A program made the translations under genes and the position numbers. A DNA stretch of 64,000 nt, from NCBI RefSeq assembly GCF_025685565.1, contig NZ_JAGSYE010000003.1, forward strand, positions 620,001 to 684,000. The letters run 5' to 3'. Positions within the stretch are counted from its first letter, which is position 1. The number at the start of each line of letters is the position of its first letter. Positions 44,128 through 53,826 of this stretch are shown piece by piece. The notes beneath the pieces are model-generated. The model saw nothing but the letters and a program-made list of their open reading frames with translations, made no database searches and was not told the origin of the DNA. Origin of the DNA: Granulicella aggregans. Its GTDB lineage: Bacteria; Acidobacteriota; Terriglobia; Terriglobales; Acidobacteriaceae.

Positions 44128-45159
44128 ATGACGGAAGATCAGAGCAACCAGGCGCCTCCACCTCCCCTGCCTCCCCAGCAACGACCGGCTCCCTATCCGC
44201 CGCAGTATCCGTATCCGCCGGCATACGCCGCTCCTTATGCCATTCCGCCGCGCCCGCGCCGCTCGGCCTGGTTCTATATCTCGATCATCGCCGCATCGAT
44301 CTGCATCTTCGGCATCATGCTCTGGGCGGTCGGACGCAGCGTCGGCAAGAGCCTCAACGGCGACGTGACCGTCACCGGCTCCGGCACCGACCAGATCGGC
44401 GTCATCGACGTCTCCGGCGTCATCGTCGACGCCGACAAGCTCGACACCCAGATCCGCAAGATGGCCGACAACGACTCCGTCAAGGCCATCATCCTCCATA
44501 TCAACTCCCCCGGCGGCGGTGCCGCGGCCTCGCAGGAGATCTACAACGAGGTCCTCCGCATCCGCAAGGAGAAGCACAAGAAGATCGTCGCCTCCATCGA
44601 GAGCGTTGGAGCCTCCGGCGCCTACTACATCGCCAGCGCCTGCGATGGCATCTACGCCAACGACGCCTCCGTCGTCGGTTCCATCGGTGTCATCATGGAG
44701 TGGACCAACTACGGCGAACTCTACCGCTGGGCCAAGCTCAAGAGCGTCGTCATCCACGCAGGCGAGCTGAAAGATGCCGGCGACCCGACCCACGACGTCA
44801 CCCCACAGGAGCAGGTCTACTTCCAGGGCCTGGTCGACAACATGTACGGCCAGTTCATCCACGACGTCGCGACCGGTCGCCATCTCCCTGAAGAAAAGAT
44901 CAAGCCGCTCGCTACCGGACAGGTTTGGACCGGCCAGCAATCGCTCCCGCTCGGCCTCATCGACCACGTCGGCGGCTTCCGCAGCGCCCTGATGGACACC
45001 GCGAAGAGCGTCGGCATCTCCGGCGAGCCTTCCATAGCCCGCCCGGCCAGCCAGAAGAAGGGCCTGATCGCCATGCTCACCTCCGACGGCGAAGACATCT
45101 TCCCCAACCCCAGCCAGCTTCTGAACCACTCTCCCGGCTTCTACTTCTTATGGAAGTAG
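44128..45159 (+). CDS. sppA: Signal peptide peptidase SppA (36K type)
   Basis: 343 residues. A Pro/Tyr-rich cytosolic start (residues 6-45), one membrane helix (about 48-68), then the ClpP-fold serine protease domain. INSPGGGAAASQEI is the oxyanion part, the nucleophile is the Ser of VGASGAYYIAS, and a Lys downstream completes the Ser-Lys dyad. It degrades signal peptides released in the membrane. Single-domain, short form. Divergent from the GT2 gene. Confidence 0.93.
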   Translation: MTEDQSNQAPPPPLPPQQRPAPYPPQYPYPPAYAAPYAIPPRPRRSAWFYISIIAASICIFGIMLWAVGRSVGKSLNGDVTVTGSGTDQIGVIDVSGVIVDADKLDTQIRKMADNDSVKAIILHINSPGGGAAASQEIYNEVLRIRKEKHKKIVASIESVGASGAYYIASACDGIYANDASVVGSIGVIMEWTNYGELYRWAKLKSVVIHAGELKDAGDPTHDVTPQEQVYFQGLVDNMYGQFIHDVATGRHLPEEKIKPLATGQVWTGQQSLPLGLIDHVGGFRSALMDTAKSVGISGEPSIARPASQKKGLIAMLTSDGEDIFPNPSQLLNHSPGFYFLWK

Positions 45160-45311
45160 GCTCGCGATTTTTCCGCACCCGGTTCTCGCTTAGACACTGA
45201 CGGATTCCCGTATCCCGTCTACAATCAGCCTGTGGGCCCCGCGACCTTCCAGCCGTCTGACCCGACTAGCATCACGTAAGCTGCACCCAACACACTCAGG
45301 AGCAGTCTCCG

Positions 45312-45656
45312 ATGACCAAAGCCGACCTCGTCGACAAAGTGACCGCACTTGGCGACCTCACCCGCCGCGACGGTGAGATCATCGTCGATACCCTCTTTGA
45401 GTCTGTGATCGGCGCTTTGAAGTCTGGCGACAAGATCGAGATCCGGGGCTTCGGCAGCTTTCGCACCCGCCAGAGAAACTCCCGCATCGGCCGCAACCCC
45501 AAGACCGGCGAAAAGGTCGACGTTCCAGCCAAGAAGGTACCCTTCTTCAAGCCATCAAAGGAACTTCGCGACCTGGTAAACGCCAAGCCCGGCACCCACA
45601 CCGAGCCGGCGGTCGATCCCGACCACATCGACCCCCACCACCCGCCAGCCATGTAG
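45312..45656 (+). CDS. HU/IHF-family DNA-binding protein
   Basis: 114 residues. N-terminal helices MTKADLVDKVTAL and the DNA-gripping arm RIGRNPKTGEKVDVPAKKVPFFKPSKEL are standard for the family; the IHF-like NPKTGE is present. A His/Pro-rich tail (about 95-114) extends past the usual end. AGGAG is nine bases before the ATG. A nucleoid-bending protein; whether it behaves as HU or IHF cannot be told from one gene. Confidence 0.93.
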   Translation: MTKADLVDKVTALGDLTRRDGEIIVDTLFESVIGALKSGDKIEIRGFGSFRTRQRNSRIGRNPKTGEKVDVPAKKVPFFKPSKELRDLVNAKPGTHTEPAVDPDHIDPHHPPAM

Positions 45657-45723
45657 ACATGACGAAAAGCCGTTTCGAGCCGTTGTAATAGAAACGCCTT
45701 TTTCTGACCCTTGTAAGAAGAAA

Positions 45724-45790
45724 CGTCATCTCGACCGAAGCGACAGACAGCTCTATCGTCTGTCGCGCAGTGGAGAGCCCCCCGCATTTC
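45724..45790 (+). repeat. Dispersed hairpin element, long type
   Basis: Flanks as in the family. Stem CGACAGAC/GTCTGTCG closes loop AGCTCTATC. Between convergent HU and pgeF. Confidence 0.88.
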
Positions 45791-45835
45791 ATCCTTGCCT
45801 CATTCCGGGGAACCAGGACCTGATAGCCATCGCAA

Positions 45836-46684
45836 TCAATCCCCGACAACTCCAATCAGACTCATCATCCGCCCCGTAAATCCATTCTCACAACGGTGCG
45901 AAAAATACCGCCTCCGCCCCGGCACGCCCGCACACCCCGAGCACTCACCCACCACAGAAATCCCCGCCTCTGGCAATCCCGCCGCAAGCAGTTGCCGCCG
46001 GTTCGCCTCCCACAAATCAAGAAATAATCCGTCACCGCGCGCTTCAAACAACTCCGCCGCGTAGTCGAACCGACTGCCGAAAGCTTCCTGCACCTCATCC
46101 CCCACGCTGTAGCAGCAAGCCCCAATGGACGGTCCCACCGCCGCCAACATATCCTCTGGCAGGCTTCCATACTCGGCCCGCATCTGTGCAATCCCCCGCT
46201 CGACGATCCCAGCAACCGTTCCCCGCCACCCAGCATGAAACCCTGCCACCACCCGCAGCCGCCGGTCCGCCACCAGCACGGGGACGCAATCCGCCGTCTG
46301 AATCCCCAGCAAAACGCCCGGAACCTTTGTCATCAACCCATCCGCTTCGAGCGCCGCTCTACCTTCACGATTGAAGAACCCGGACACATCCTCCGGCACG
46401 ACCAAGGACCTCGCCGAGTGCACCTGCCGCACTGTCACAAGTCGCAAGCCTTTAGACGAAACTTCCGCAGTCAGCCTGCGCCGGTTCTCCGCAACGTTCG
46501 CCGGATCATCGGCCGACGTCCAGCCAGTATTTAGGTCGCCTTCCAGTCCCTGTGTCTCGCCCTGCCGGTAAACCGTTGACACACCACCACTTCGCGTGCT
46601 GAAGCCATGCCGTAGCCATACCATCTCCTTCCACCCAGGTATCTGCACAACGAGGCCTTCCACCGGCAGCTTCATCACGTCCAT
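45836..46684 (-). CDS. pgeF: Peptidoglycan editing factor PgeF (multicopper oxidase-like, YfiH)
   Basis: 282 residues of the DUF152/laccase-domain family that in other bacteria removes mis-incorporated L-Ser from UDP-MurNAc-peptide or acts as a purine nucleoside phosphorylase. Key segments: HGFSTRSGGVS, QVHSARSL, ADGLMT, TADCVPVLVAD, FHAGWRGTVAGIV and SIGACCYSVGDEV. The conserved Cys-His metal residues are present. The C-terminus CAGVPGRRRYFSHR is also typical. ATG 46684 or ATG 46675 could be the start. Confidence 0.92.
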   Translation of the reverse strand: MDVMKLPVEGLVVQIPGWKEMVWLRHGFSTRSGGVSTVYRQGETQGLEGDLNTGWTSADDPANVAENRRRLTAEVSSKGLRLVTVRQVHSARSLVVPEDVSGFFNREGRAALEADGLMTKVPGVLLGIQTADCVPVLVADRRLRVVAGFHAGWRGTVAGIVERGIAQMRAEYGSLPEDMLAAVGPSIGACCYSVGDEVQEAFGSRFDYAAELFEARGDGLFLDLWEANRRQLLAAGLPEAGISVVGECSGCAGVPGRRRYFSHRCENGFTGRMMSLIGVVGD

Positions 46685-46883
46685 TGCTCCATTTCATAAA
46701 CAATCATCCCGACGATTGTACGAAATCGCCGATCTCTACTTTCCGTCCGCCAACTTCAGCGTATGATCGTCGAGATTCCGCAACGGCTCTCGAATCACCC
46801 ATCAAATCAGTCAAAGCTCAGGCTGTGCCTCTCGAGATAGTTGCAATGCGACCGGCACAGCGTTACTATCACGCGATTGCCTT

Positions 46884-48482
46884 ATGAAAACAAATGTACT
46901 CAGCACGACTCCACAGATGATCCGCTCCCGGATCGGTAAAATCTGCGTCTCCATCACCGGCTCAACCGTGGCCGAGATGCTCGAACGCGCCGCACTGGCA
47001 ACAAAAGAAACCACCTTCCTCGAGTTCCGTCTCGACTACCTTGACAAGCCGTTGGCGGCATTGCCAAAGCTGAAGCAGTTCCTGGCAGAGCAGACGGCGG
47101 TGACTGCCATTGCTACATGCCGCCGCGCACCCAATGGTGGCAAATTCGAAGGAACTCTCGCAGCCGAGCTTGAGATCCTCTCAAAGGCTTCTGCCTCCGG
47201 CTTTTATTTAGCGGACATCGAACTAGAGTCCGCCGAAGCACTCAAGAAGGCCGAGTTCCTGCACCTCCGCGAGACCGGCATCGCGCTGATCGTCAGCTAT
47301 CACGACTTCAAGCAGACGAAAGATCTCGACGCGATCTTCAAGCGCATGGAACCCTTCGAGCCGGACTTCGTCAAGATCGTCCCCACTGCGAAGTCCCTCA
47401 CCGATAACGTCACCCTCATGCGCTTCCTCGAGCGTATGAACGACCACAGCAACATCGTCGGCGTCTGTATGGGCGACGCGGGCATCATCTCCCGCGTCCT
47501 CGGCGTCCGCGCCGGCAGCGCCTTCACCTTCGCCGCCGCGACCCCAGGCGAAGAGACCGCCCCGGGCCAGATCGCCGCCCGCACGCTCATTGAGACCTAC
47601 CGCATCGACCAGGTTGACGCCGCCACGAAGGTCTACGGCGTCGCCGGCAACCCCATCCGCAACTCCCTGTCTCCGCTGATGATGAACGCCGCCTTCCGCC
47701 GCGAGACCGTCAACGCCGTCTACCTCGGCCTGCAGGCCGACAAGCTCTCCGACCTGCTCACTCTGGTCAACGAGATCCCCATCCAGGGCCTCAGCGTGAC
47801 CATGCCCCACAAGCAGGAGATCATGGCGCACCTGGAGAAGACCGACCCACTCTCGGCGAAGATCGGTGCCTGCAACACCGTCCTGCGGGCACAGGATGGC
47901 AAGCTCTACGGCTTCAACACCGACGTCGCCGGAATCATCTCCCCGCTTGAGCGCCGCATGTCGCTTCGCGGAGCCAAGGTGCTCGTCCTGGGAGCAGGCG
48001 GAGCAGCGCGCGCCGCCGTCTTCGGCCTCCGCGACAAGGGTGCCGAGGTCCACATCCTCAACCGCACCCCGGAGACCGCCGCCAAACTCGCAAAACAGGC
48101 TGGAGCGAAGGTCGTCAAGAAGGAAGCCGTCGCCAAGACCGCCTTCGACGTGATCCTCAACGCCACGCCCATCGGCATGGCCGGCAACAAGGCACCGCAG
48201 ATGCTCGAAGCCAAGGACCTGAACACCAAGCTCGTCTTCGACCTCGTCTACAACCCTATCGAGACGCCGCTGATCGCCATGGCCCGCCAGGCCGGCATCC
48301 CGGTCGTTGCTGGAGTAGAGATGTTCGTCCAGCAAGGCGCCCGCCAGTTCGAGATATGGACAGGCAAGCCCGCGCCCGAAGAAGAGATGCTCCGCGTAGT
48401 CCTCCACGCCTTGAAGCAGAAATCCGAAGAGCCCGAGGCTCCAGCAGAAAAGCCCAAGGCAAAGACCAAGGCAGCAAAGTAA
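46884..48482 (+). CDS. aroDE: Fused 3-dehydroquinate dehydratase (type I) / shikimate dehydrogenase
   Basis: 532 residues joining two consecutive shikimate-pathway enzymes. AroD part (about 18-240): EFRLDYLD, catalytic His in VSYHDFKQT and the Schiff-base Lys in FVKIVPTA. AroE part (about 250-505): GNPIRNSLSPLMMNAAF, SVTMPHKQEIMAHL, GACNTV, GFNTDVAGI, the NADP loop LGAGGAARAAVFGL and NATPIGMAG. A basic Lys/Ala/Pro tail follows. The fusion is standard in plants and found in a few bacterial groups. It would channel dehydroquinate to shikimate. Confidence 0.95.
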   Translation: MKTNVLSTTPQMIRSRIGKICVSITGSTVAEMLERAALATKETTFLEFRLDYLDKPLAALPKLKQFLAEQTAVTAIATCRRAPNGGKFEGTLAAELEILSKASASGFYLADIELESAEALKKAEFLHLRETGIALIVSYHDFKQTKDLDAIFKRMEPFEPDFVKIVPTAKSLTDNVTLMRFLERMNDHSNIVGVCMGDAGIISRVLGVRAGSAFTFAAATPGEETAPGQIAARTLIETYRIDQVDAATKVYGVAGNPIRNSLSPLMMNAAFRRETVNAVYLGLQADKLSDLLTLVNEIPIQGLSVTMPHKQEIMAHLEKTDPLSAKIGACNTVLRAQDGKLYGFNTDVAGIISPLERRMSLRGAKVLVLGAGGAARAAVFGLRDKGAEVHILNRTPETAAKLAKQAGAKVVKKEAVAKTAFDVILNATPIGMAGNKAPQMLEAKDLNTKLVFDLVYNPIETPLIAMARQAGIPVVAGVEMFVQQGARQFEIWTGKPAPEEEMLRVVLHALKQKSEEPEAPAEKPKAKTKAAK

Positions 48483-48564
48483 ACTAGCACACTATTTGTA
48501 TAAGAATCATCGGCAGCTATAACAAACGGCACCAGGTATAAGAAACGTCGGCAGCTATAAGAAA

Positions 48565-48624
48565 GGTCACCTCGACCGAAGTCCGCGCTTTTGCGGACGC
48601 AGTGGAGAGACCCCCGCATTTCGC
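48565..48624 (+). repeat. Dispersed hairpin element, hexaloop variant
   Basis: Left flank with one change (GGTCACCTCGACCGAAG). Stem GTCCGC/GCGGAC closes the six-base loop GCTTTT, then GCAGTGGAGAGACCCCC. Just before it, two imperfect copies of GGCAGCTATAA (48511 and 48550) also repeat. Confidence 0.85.
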
Positions 48625-48652
48625 TCCTGCGCCCACGCTCCATCAGCCACAA

Positions 48653-48683
48653 GAAAAGCCCGACTCTAAGAGCCGGGCTTTTC
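48653..48683. terminator. Two-way terminator between aroDE and atpC
   Basis: GAAAAGCCCG pairs with CGGGCTTTTC around an 11-base loop. A-rich start and T-rich end let it work on both strands. It lies in the gap between convergent aroDE and the ATP synthase operon, 17 bases from the atpC stop. Confidence 0.85.
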
Positions 48684-48699
48684 TACATTCAAACCGTTA

Positions 48700-49134
48700 C
48701 TAGACTGCCTTACCTTCCGCACTGGCAATCAGCGCCTCGGCCTCACGCGTCACCGCGTTCGCCTCATCGTATTTATGCGCGTCGTCACCAGCCTCAGCCC
48801 ACATCTTCTGCCCCTGCTGTAGCTCTTGCTGCGCTGCGGCAACGTCGATGTCCTGTGGTGGAAGCGCCGTCTCAGCGAGAATCGTCACCCGCTCTGGCAA
48901 CACTTCAACGAAGCCCCAGGCCACAAAGAACTTCTTGTCGCCCGAAGTCCCGCCGTGCAGCCGCACCTCGCCCGCACCCAGCTCCGCCAGCAGCGGAGCG
49001 TGGCCGTATAGCGCCTCAAGATATCCCGAAGCCGAAGGCAGTTCGACCGCATCCGCAGTCGCGTCGAGCAGCACCCGATCCGGCGTCACCAGCCGAACCT
49101 GCAACTGCCCCGAATTATTCGTAGTCTCCGCCAT
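48700..49134 (-). CDS. atpC: ATP synthase F1 epsilon subunit
   Basis: 144 residues. N-terminal beta-sandwich (LQVRLVTPDRVLLDATADAVELPS and YLEALYGHAPLLAELGAGEVRLH) and C-terminal helical hairpin (about 95-140). It joins the rotor to gamma and can inhibit ATP hydrolysis. Last gene of the operon; followed by the two-way terminator. Confidence 0.95.
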   Translation of the reverse strand: MAETTNNSGQLQVRLVTPDRVLLDATADAVELPSASGYLEALYGHAPLLAELGAGEVRLHGGTSGDKKFFVAWGFVEVLPERVTILAETALPPQDIDVAAAQQELQQGQKMWAEAGDDAHKYDEANAVTREAEALIASAEGKAV

Positions 49135-49206
49135 TACCGTCCCATCAGTACTGCTGGGGTAGTTGTAGTTTCCTACACCCTACCCCCTATTTCCGACACC
49201 CTGCTC

Positions 49207-50649
49207 TTACGCAGTTTGCTTCATCTTCTCAGCAGCCGCGATTACGTCTTCGATACCGCCCTTGAGGTAGAACGCCTGCTCCGGGATGTCATCGTGCTTG
49301 CCTTCGATGATCTCCTTGAAGCTGCGGACCGTGTCTTCGACCTTGACGTACGCTCCGGGGATACCGGTGAAGATCTCGGCCACATGGAACGGCTGCGAGA
49401 GGAAGCGCTGTACCTTACGCGCACGCGCAACGGTGGTCTTGTCCTCTTCCGACAGTTCGTCGATACCGAGGATGGCGATGATGTCCTGCAGGTCCTTGTA
49501 GCGCTGCAGAATCCTCTTCACACCCTGCGCGACGTCGTAGTGCTCCTGCCCAACGACACGCGGCGAAAGAATGCGCGAAGTGGACGCGAGCGGATCGACG
49601 GCCGGATAGATACCAAGCTCCGACAGCGGACGCGAGAGCACGGTCGTTGCATCGAGGTGAGCGAAGGTCGTCGCCGGAGCCGGGTCGGTCAAGTCGTCAG
49701 CAGGAACGTAAACGGCCTGCACCGACGTGATCGAGCCTTTCTTGGTCGACGTGATGCGCTCCTGCAACTCGCCCATCTCGGTCGCAAGGTTCGGCTGGTA
49801 GCCGACGGCTGAAGGCATACGGCCAAGCAGCGTTGATACCTCGGAACCCGCCTGCGTGAAGCGGAAGATGTTGTCGATGAAGAGCAGCGTGTCCGCACCT
49901 TCCTCGTCGCGGAAGTACTCAGCGACGGTAAGGCCGGTGAGCGCCACGCGCAGACGTGCCCCTGGGGGCTCGGTCATCTGGCCATAAATCAGCGCCGCTT
50001 TGCTCTTGGTGAAGTCGTTGATGTCGATAACGCCCGACTCCTGGAACTCGTGCCAGAGGTCGTTGCCCTCACGGGTGCGCTCGCCGACTCCGGCAAACAC
50101 CGAGAAGCCACCGTGCTGCTGCGCAACGTTGTTGATCAGCTCCTGAATGACGACGGTCTTGCCGACGCCAGCGCCGCCGAACAGGCCGATCTTTCCGCCC
50201 TTCAAGAACGGCTGGATCAGGTCGATGACCTTGATGCCGGTCTCGAACATCTCTTCGGAGGTCGACTGCTCGTCGAACGCCGGGGCCTGGCGATGAATCG
50301 GCCGATGCTCCTTCGCGTTGACCGGGCCAAGCTCGTCCACCGGCTCGCCGAGCACGTTGAGCACACGGCCCAGAGTCTCGCGACCCACGGGAACGGTGAT
50401 GCCAGCGCCGGTGTCGATCGCCTTCATGCCGCGAACCATGCCCTCGGTCGCAACCATCGCGATGCAGCGCACGCGGCCTTCGCCAAGGTGCTGCTGCACC
50501 TCTACGACGACGTCAAGCGGCGCAGGAACCACAAATCCATCGCTGATAATACGCAGCGCCTGGAAGATGGGCGGCATGTGCCCCTCTTCGAACTGAACGT
50601 CAACGGCCGGGCCGCTGATCGAGATTACTTTTCCAATGTTCTCAGCCAT
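49207..50649 (-). CDS. atpD: ATP synthase F1 beta subunit
   Basis: 480 residues. Catalytic subunit of the F1 hexamer. P-loop GGAGVGKTVVIQELINN (about 155-172), GERTREGNDL, the signature PAVDPLASTSRILS and DELSEED are present. Length normal. The 5' neighbour on the transcript is hicB, 47 bases upstream, instead of atpG. Confidence 0.97.
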   Translation of the reverse strand: MAENIGKVISISGPAVDVQFEEGHMPPIFQALRIISDGFVVPAPLDVVVEVQQHLGEGRVRCIAMVATEGMVRGMKAIDTGAGITVPVGRETLGRVLNVLGEPVDELGPVNAKEHRPIHRQAPAFDEQSTSEEMFETGIKVIDLIQPFLKGGKIGLFGGAGVGKTVVIQELINNVAQQHGGFSVFAGVGERTREGNDLWHEFQESGVIDINDFTKSKAALIYGQMTEPPGARLRVALTGLTVAEYFRDEEGADTLLFIDNIFRFTQAGSEVSTLLGRMPSAVGYQPNLATEMGELQERITSTKKGSITSVQAVYVPADDLTDPAPATTFAHLDATTVLSRPLSELGIYPAVDPLASTSRILSPRVVGQEHYDVAQGVKRILQRYKDLQDIIAILGIDELSEEDKTTVARARKVQRFLSQPFHVAEIFTGIPGAYVKVEDTVRSFKEIIEGKHDDIPEQAFYLKGGIEDVIAAAEKMKQTA

Positions 50650-50696
50650 AATGTCTTCGCTTACCGCAGTTGCCTCTTGTGTAAAGTCGCTTTCGT

Positions 50697-50933
50697 TTAC
50701 TGCCCCACTGCCATGGGAATTTCGATGTACTCGGCCAACGTCGTTGGCCGTGGAATCACTTCGCCGTGGTCCTTCATTGCGGCGATGTGCCCAGCGATCG
50801 CTTCGCGGATATTGCTCTCCGTCTCGGCCAACGTGTCACCTACCGTGACACACCCCGGAAGATCGGGAACGAAAGCTCCGTACCCATCCTCCGACCGTTC
50901 GAAGACTACCGCGTATTTGATCGCTTCGGTCAT
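50697..50933 (-). CDS. hicB: HicB-family antitoxin
   Basis: 78 residues. The degenerate RNase-H fold of the HicB family: YAVVFERSEDGYGAFVPDLPGCVTVGDTLAETESNIREAI. The usual C-terminal DNA-binding domain (HTH or ribbon-helix-helix) is missing, so it may neutralise the toxin without acting as a full repressor. Its start overlaps the hicA stop by four bases. It lies between atpG and atpD in the ATP synthase operon. Confidence 0.88.
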   Translation of the reverse strand: MTEAIKYAVVFERSEDGYGAFVPDLPGCVTVGDTLAETESNIREAIAGHIAAMKDHGEVIPRPTTLAEYIEIPMAVGQ

Positions 50934-51115
50934 TTCAACCCTGCCTGCTTCAAAACGCTGTTCTTTGTTCCTTCCGGAATGTCTTTCCCTGGATGACCAG
51001 GGATGGTGACTGTACCGGGTTTCGTTGGATGGTAGTAGTGACGATGACTTCCTGTCGTCCTTACGTGGTACCAGCCGTCCTGCTCAATCAACTTGATTAC
51101 ATCACGAACCTTCAT
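50930..51115 (-). CDS. hicA: HicA-family mRNA interferase toxin
   Basis: 61 residues, typical size. dsRBD-like fold with the catalytic His in TTGSHRHYYHP and the C-terminal KDIPEGTKNSVLKQAGL. HicA cleaves mRNA independent of the ribosome. It starts only 12 bases after atpG ends and overlaps hicB by four bases, so toxin and antitoxin are probably read from the ATP synthase message. Toxin-first order is normal for hicAB. Confidence 0.9.
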   Translation of the reverse strand: MKVRDVIKLIEQDGWYHVRTTGSHRHYYHPTKPGTVTIPGHPGKDIPEGTKNSVLKQAGLK

Positions 51116-51127
51116 AAGAAGGTCCGG

Positions 51128-52219
<1,092 letters not shown>

Positions 52220-52222
52220 GGT

Positions 52223-53773
52223 TTACTTTGCGGCCACCGCAACTGGCTGCTTCGACTTCAGCCCGTCCAGAAAGTCCTTCTTATAAGCCTTGATGGCATC
52301 GCCGAGACGCTTCTTGATGTCGTCATCAAGCGCCTTCTTCGTCGCGATGTCGGTCAGGATGGCCGGTGCCGCTGATTCGAGATACGGATAGTAGCCGTCC
52401 TCAAACGCCCGCAGGTCGCGGACTTCCACATCGTCCAGCAGACCGTTCACACCGGCGTACAGAATCGCAACCTGCTTCTCAAACGGAAGCGGCTGGAACT
52501 GCGGCTGCTTCAGAAGTTCGGTAAGGCGCTGTCCACGGTTCAACTGGTTCAGCGTGACCTTATCCAGGTCCGACCCGAACTGCGAGAACGCAGCCAGTTC
52601 ACGGTACTGTGCGAGGTCAAGCTTCAGCGTCGATCCAACCTGCTTGGTCGCCTTGGTCGCAGCCGAGAAGCCGACGCGCGATACCGAAAGCCCGACGTTC
52701 ACAGCGGGACGAACACCCGAGTTGAACAGGTCCGTCTCGAGGAAGATCTGTCCATCGGTGATCGAGATGACGTTGGTCGGGATGTACGCCGAGACGTCGC
52801 CCGCCTGGGTCTCGATGATCGGCAGAGCGGTCAACGATCCGCCGCCGAGTTTGTCGGATACCTTCGAGCTACGCTCGAGAAGGCGCGAGTGGAGATAGAA
52901 GACATCGCCGGGGTACGCTTCACGTCCTGGCGGACGGCGCAGCAGCAGCGAGATCTCGCGGTAGCTGGCAGCGTGCTTCGAGAGGTCGTCGTAGATGATC
53001 AGCGCGTGCTTGCCATTGTCACGGAAGAACTCACCCATCGCCGTCGCGGCAAACGGAGCAAGGTACTGCATCGGAGCCGGCTCTGAGGCAGTCGCGGCCA
53101 CCACGATCGTGTACGCCATCGCGCCGTGCTCTTCGAGCGTCTGCACAACCTGCGCAACGGACGAACGCTTCTGTCCAATCGCGCAATAGATGCAGATCAG
53201 GTTGTTCTTCGCGGAGTTGATGATCGTATCGAGGGCGATGGCGGTCTTACCCGTCTGACGGTCACCGATCAGCAGTTCGCGCTGGCCACGGCCAATCGGG
53301 ATCATGGTGTCGATGGCCTTGATGCCGGTCGCCATCGGCTCCTTGACGCCCTGGCGATCGATCACGCCGGGAGCGAGACGCTCCACCGGCAGGGACTCGG
53401 TCGTGTTGATCGGCCCCTTGTCGTCGATCGGCGCTCCAAGCGCGTTCACGACGCGGCCAATCATCGCCTCGCCCACAGGCACGGACATGATCTTGCCGGT
53501 GCGCTTGACCTGGTCGCCTTCCGAGAGCTCAGTGTAATCACCCAGCAGCACCGCGCCCACCTGGTCTTCGTCCAGGTTCATGGCGAGTCCGGCCACGCCG
53601 TGGGGAAACTCGATGAGTTCTCCGGCCATGACCTTGTCCAATCCGTGGATGCGGGCGATGCCGTCGCCGAGCGAGATGATGGTGCCGACTTCGTCGACGG
53701 TGATGCGCTGGTCGTAGTTCTCAATCTGCTGGCGAAGCAGTTCAGTTATCTCATCAGCCTTGATCTGTGCCAT
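52223..53773 (-). CDS. atpA: ATP synthase F1 alpha subunit
   Basis: 516 residues. Non-catalytic nucleotide-binding subunit. P-loop GDRQTGKTAIALDT (about 168-181), ISITDGQIFLETDLFNSGVRPAVNVGLSVSRVG signature (visible as ITDGQIFLE and PAVNVGLSVSRVG). Length normal. The C-terminus ends in a Lys-rich tail. Follows atpH after 53 bases. Confidence 0.97.
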   Translation of the reverse strand: MAQIKADEITELLRQQIENYDQRITVDEVGTIISLGDGIARIHGLDKVMAGELIEFPHGVAGLAMNLDEDQVGAVLLGDYTELSEGDQVKRTGKIMSVPVGEAMIGRVVNALGAPIDDKGPINTTESLPVERLAPGVIDRQGVKEPMATGIKAIDTMIPIGRGQRELLIGDRQTGKTAIALDTIINSAKNNLICIYCAIGQKRSSVAQVVQTLEEHGAMAYTIVVAATASEPAPMQYLAPFAATAMGEFFRDNGKHALIIYDDLSKHAASYREISLLLRRPPGREAYPGDVFYLHSRLLERSSKVSDKLGGGSLTALPIIETQAGDVSAYIPTNVISITDGQIFLETDLFNSGVRPAVNVGLSVSRVGFSAATKATKQVGSTLKLDLAQYRELAAFSQFGSDLDKVTLNQLNRGQRLTELLKQPQFQPLPFEKQVAILYAGVNGLLDDVEVRDLRAFEDGYYPYLESAAPAILTDIATKKALDDDIKKRLGDAIKAYKKDFLDGLKSKQPVAVAAK

Positions 53774-53826
53774 GTCTTCTCTTTACCTGGTCTTTTCTCT
53801 GTGCCCTAATACTTCCGGCACGATTT

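Noticed and set aside
44000..45129. Long N-terminal extension of the GT2 frame to 45129
   Set aside because: This part is the antisense of sppA (Gly/Asp/Val rich); the GT2 motifs begin at ATG 43905.
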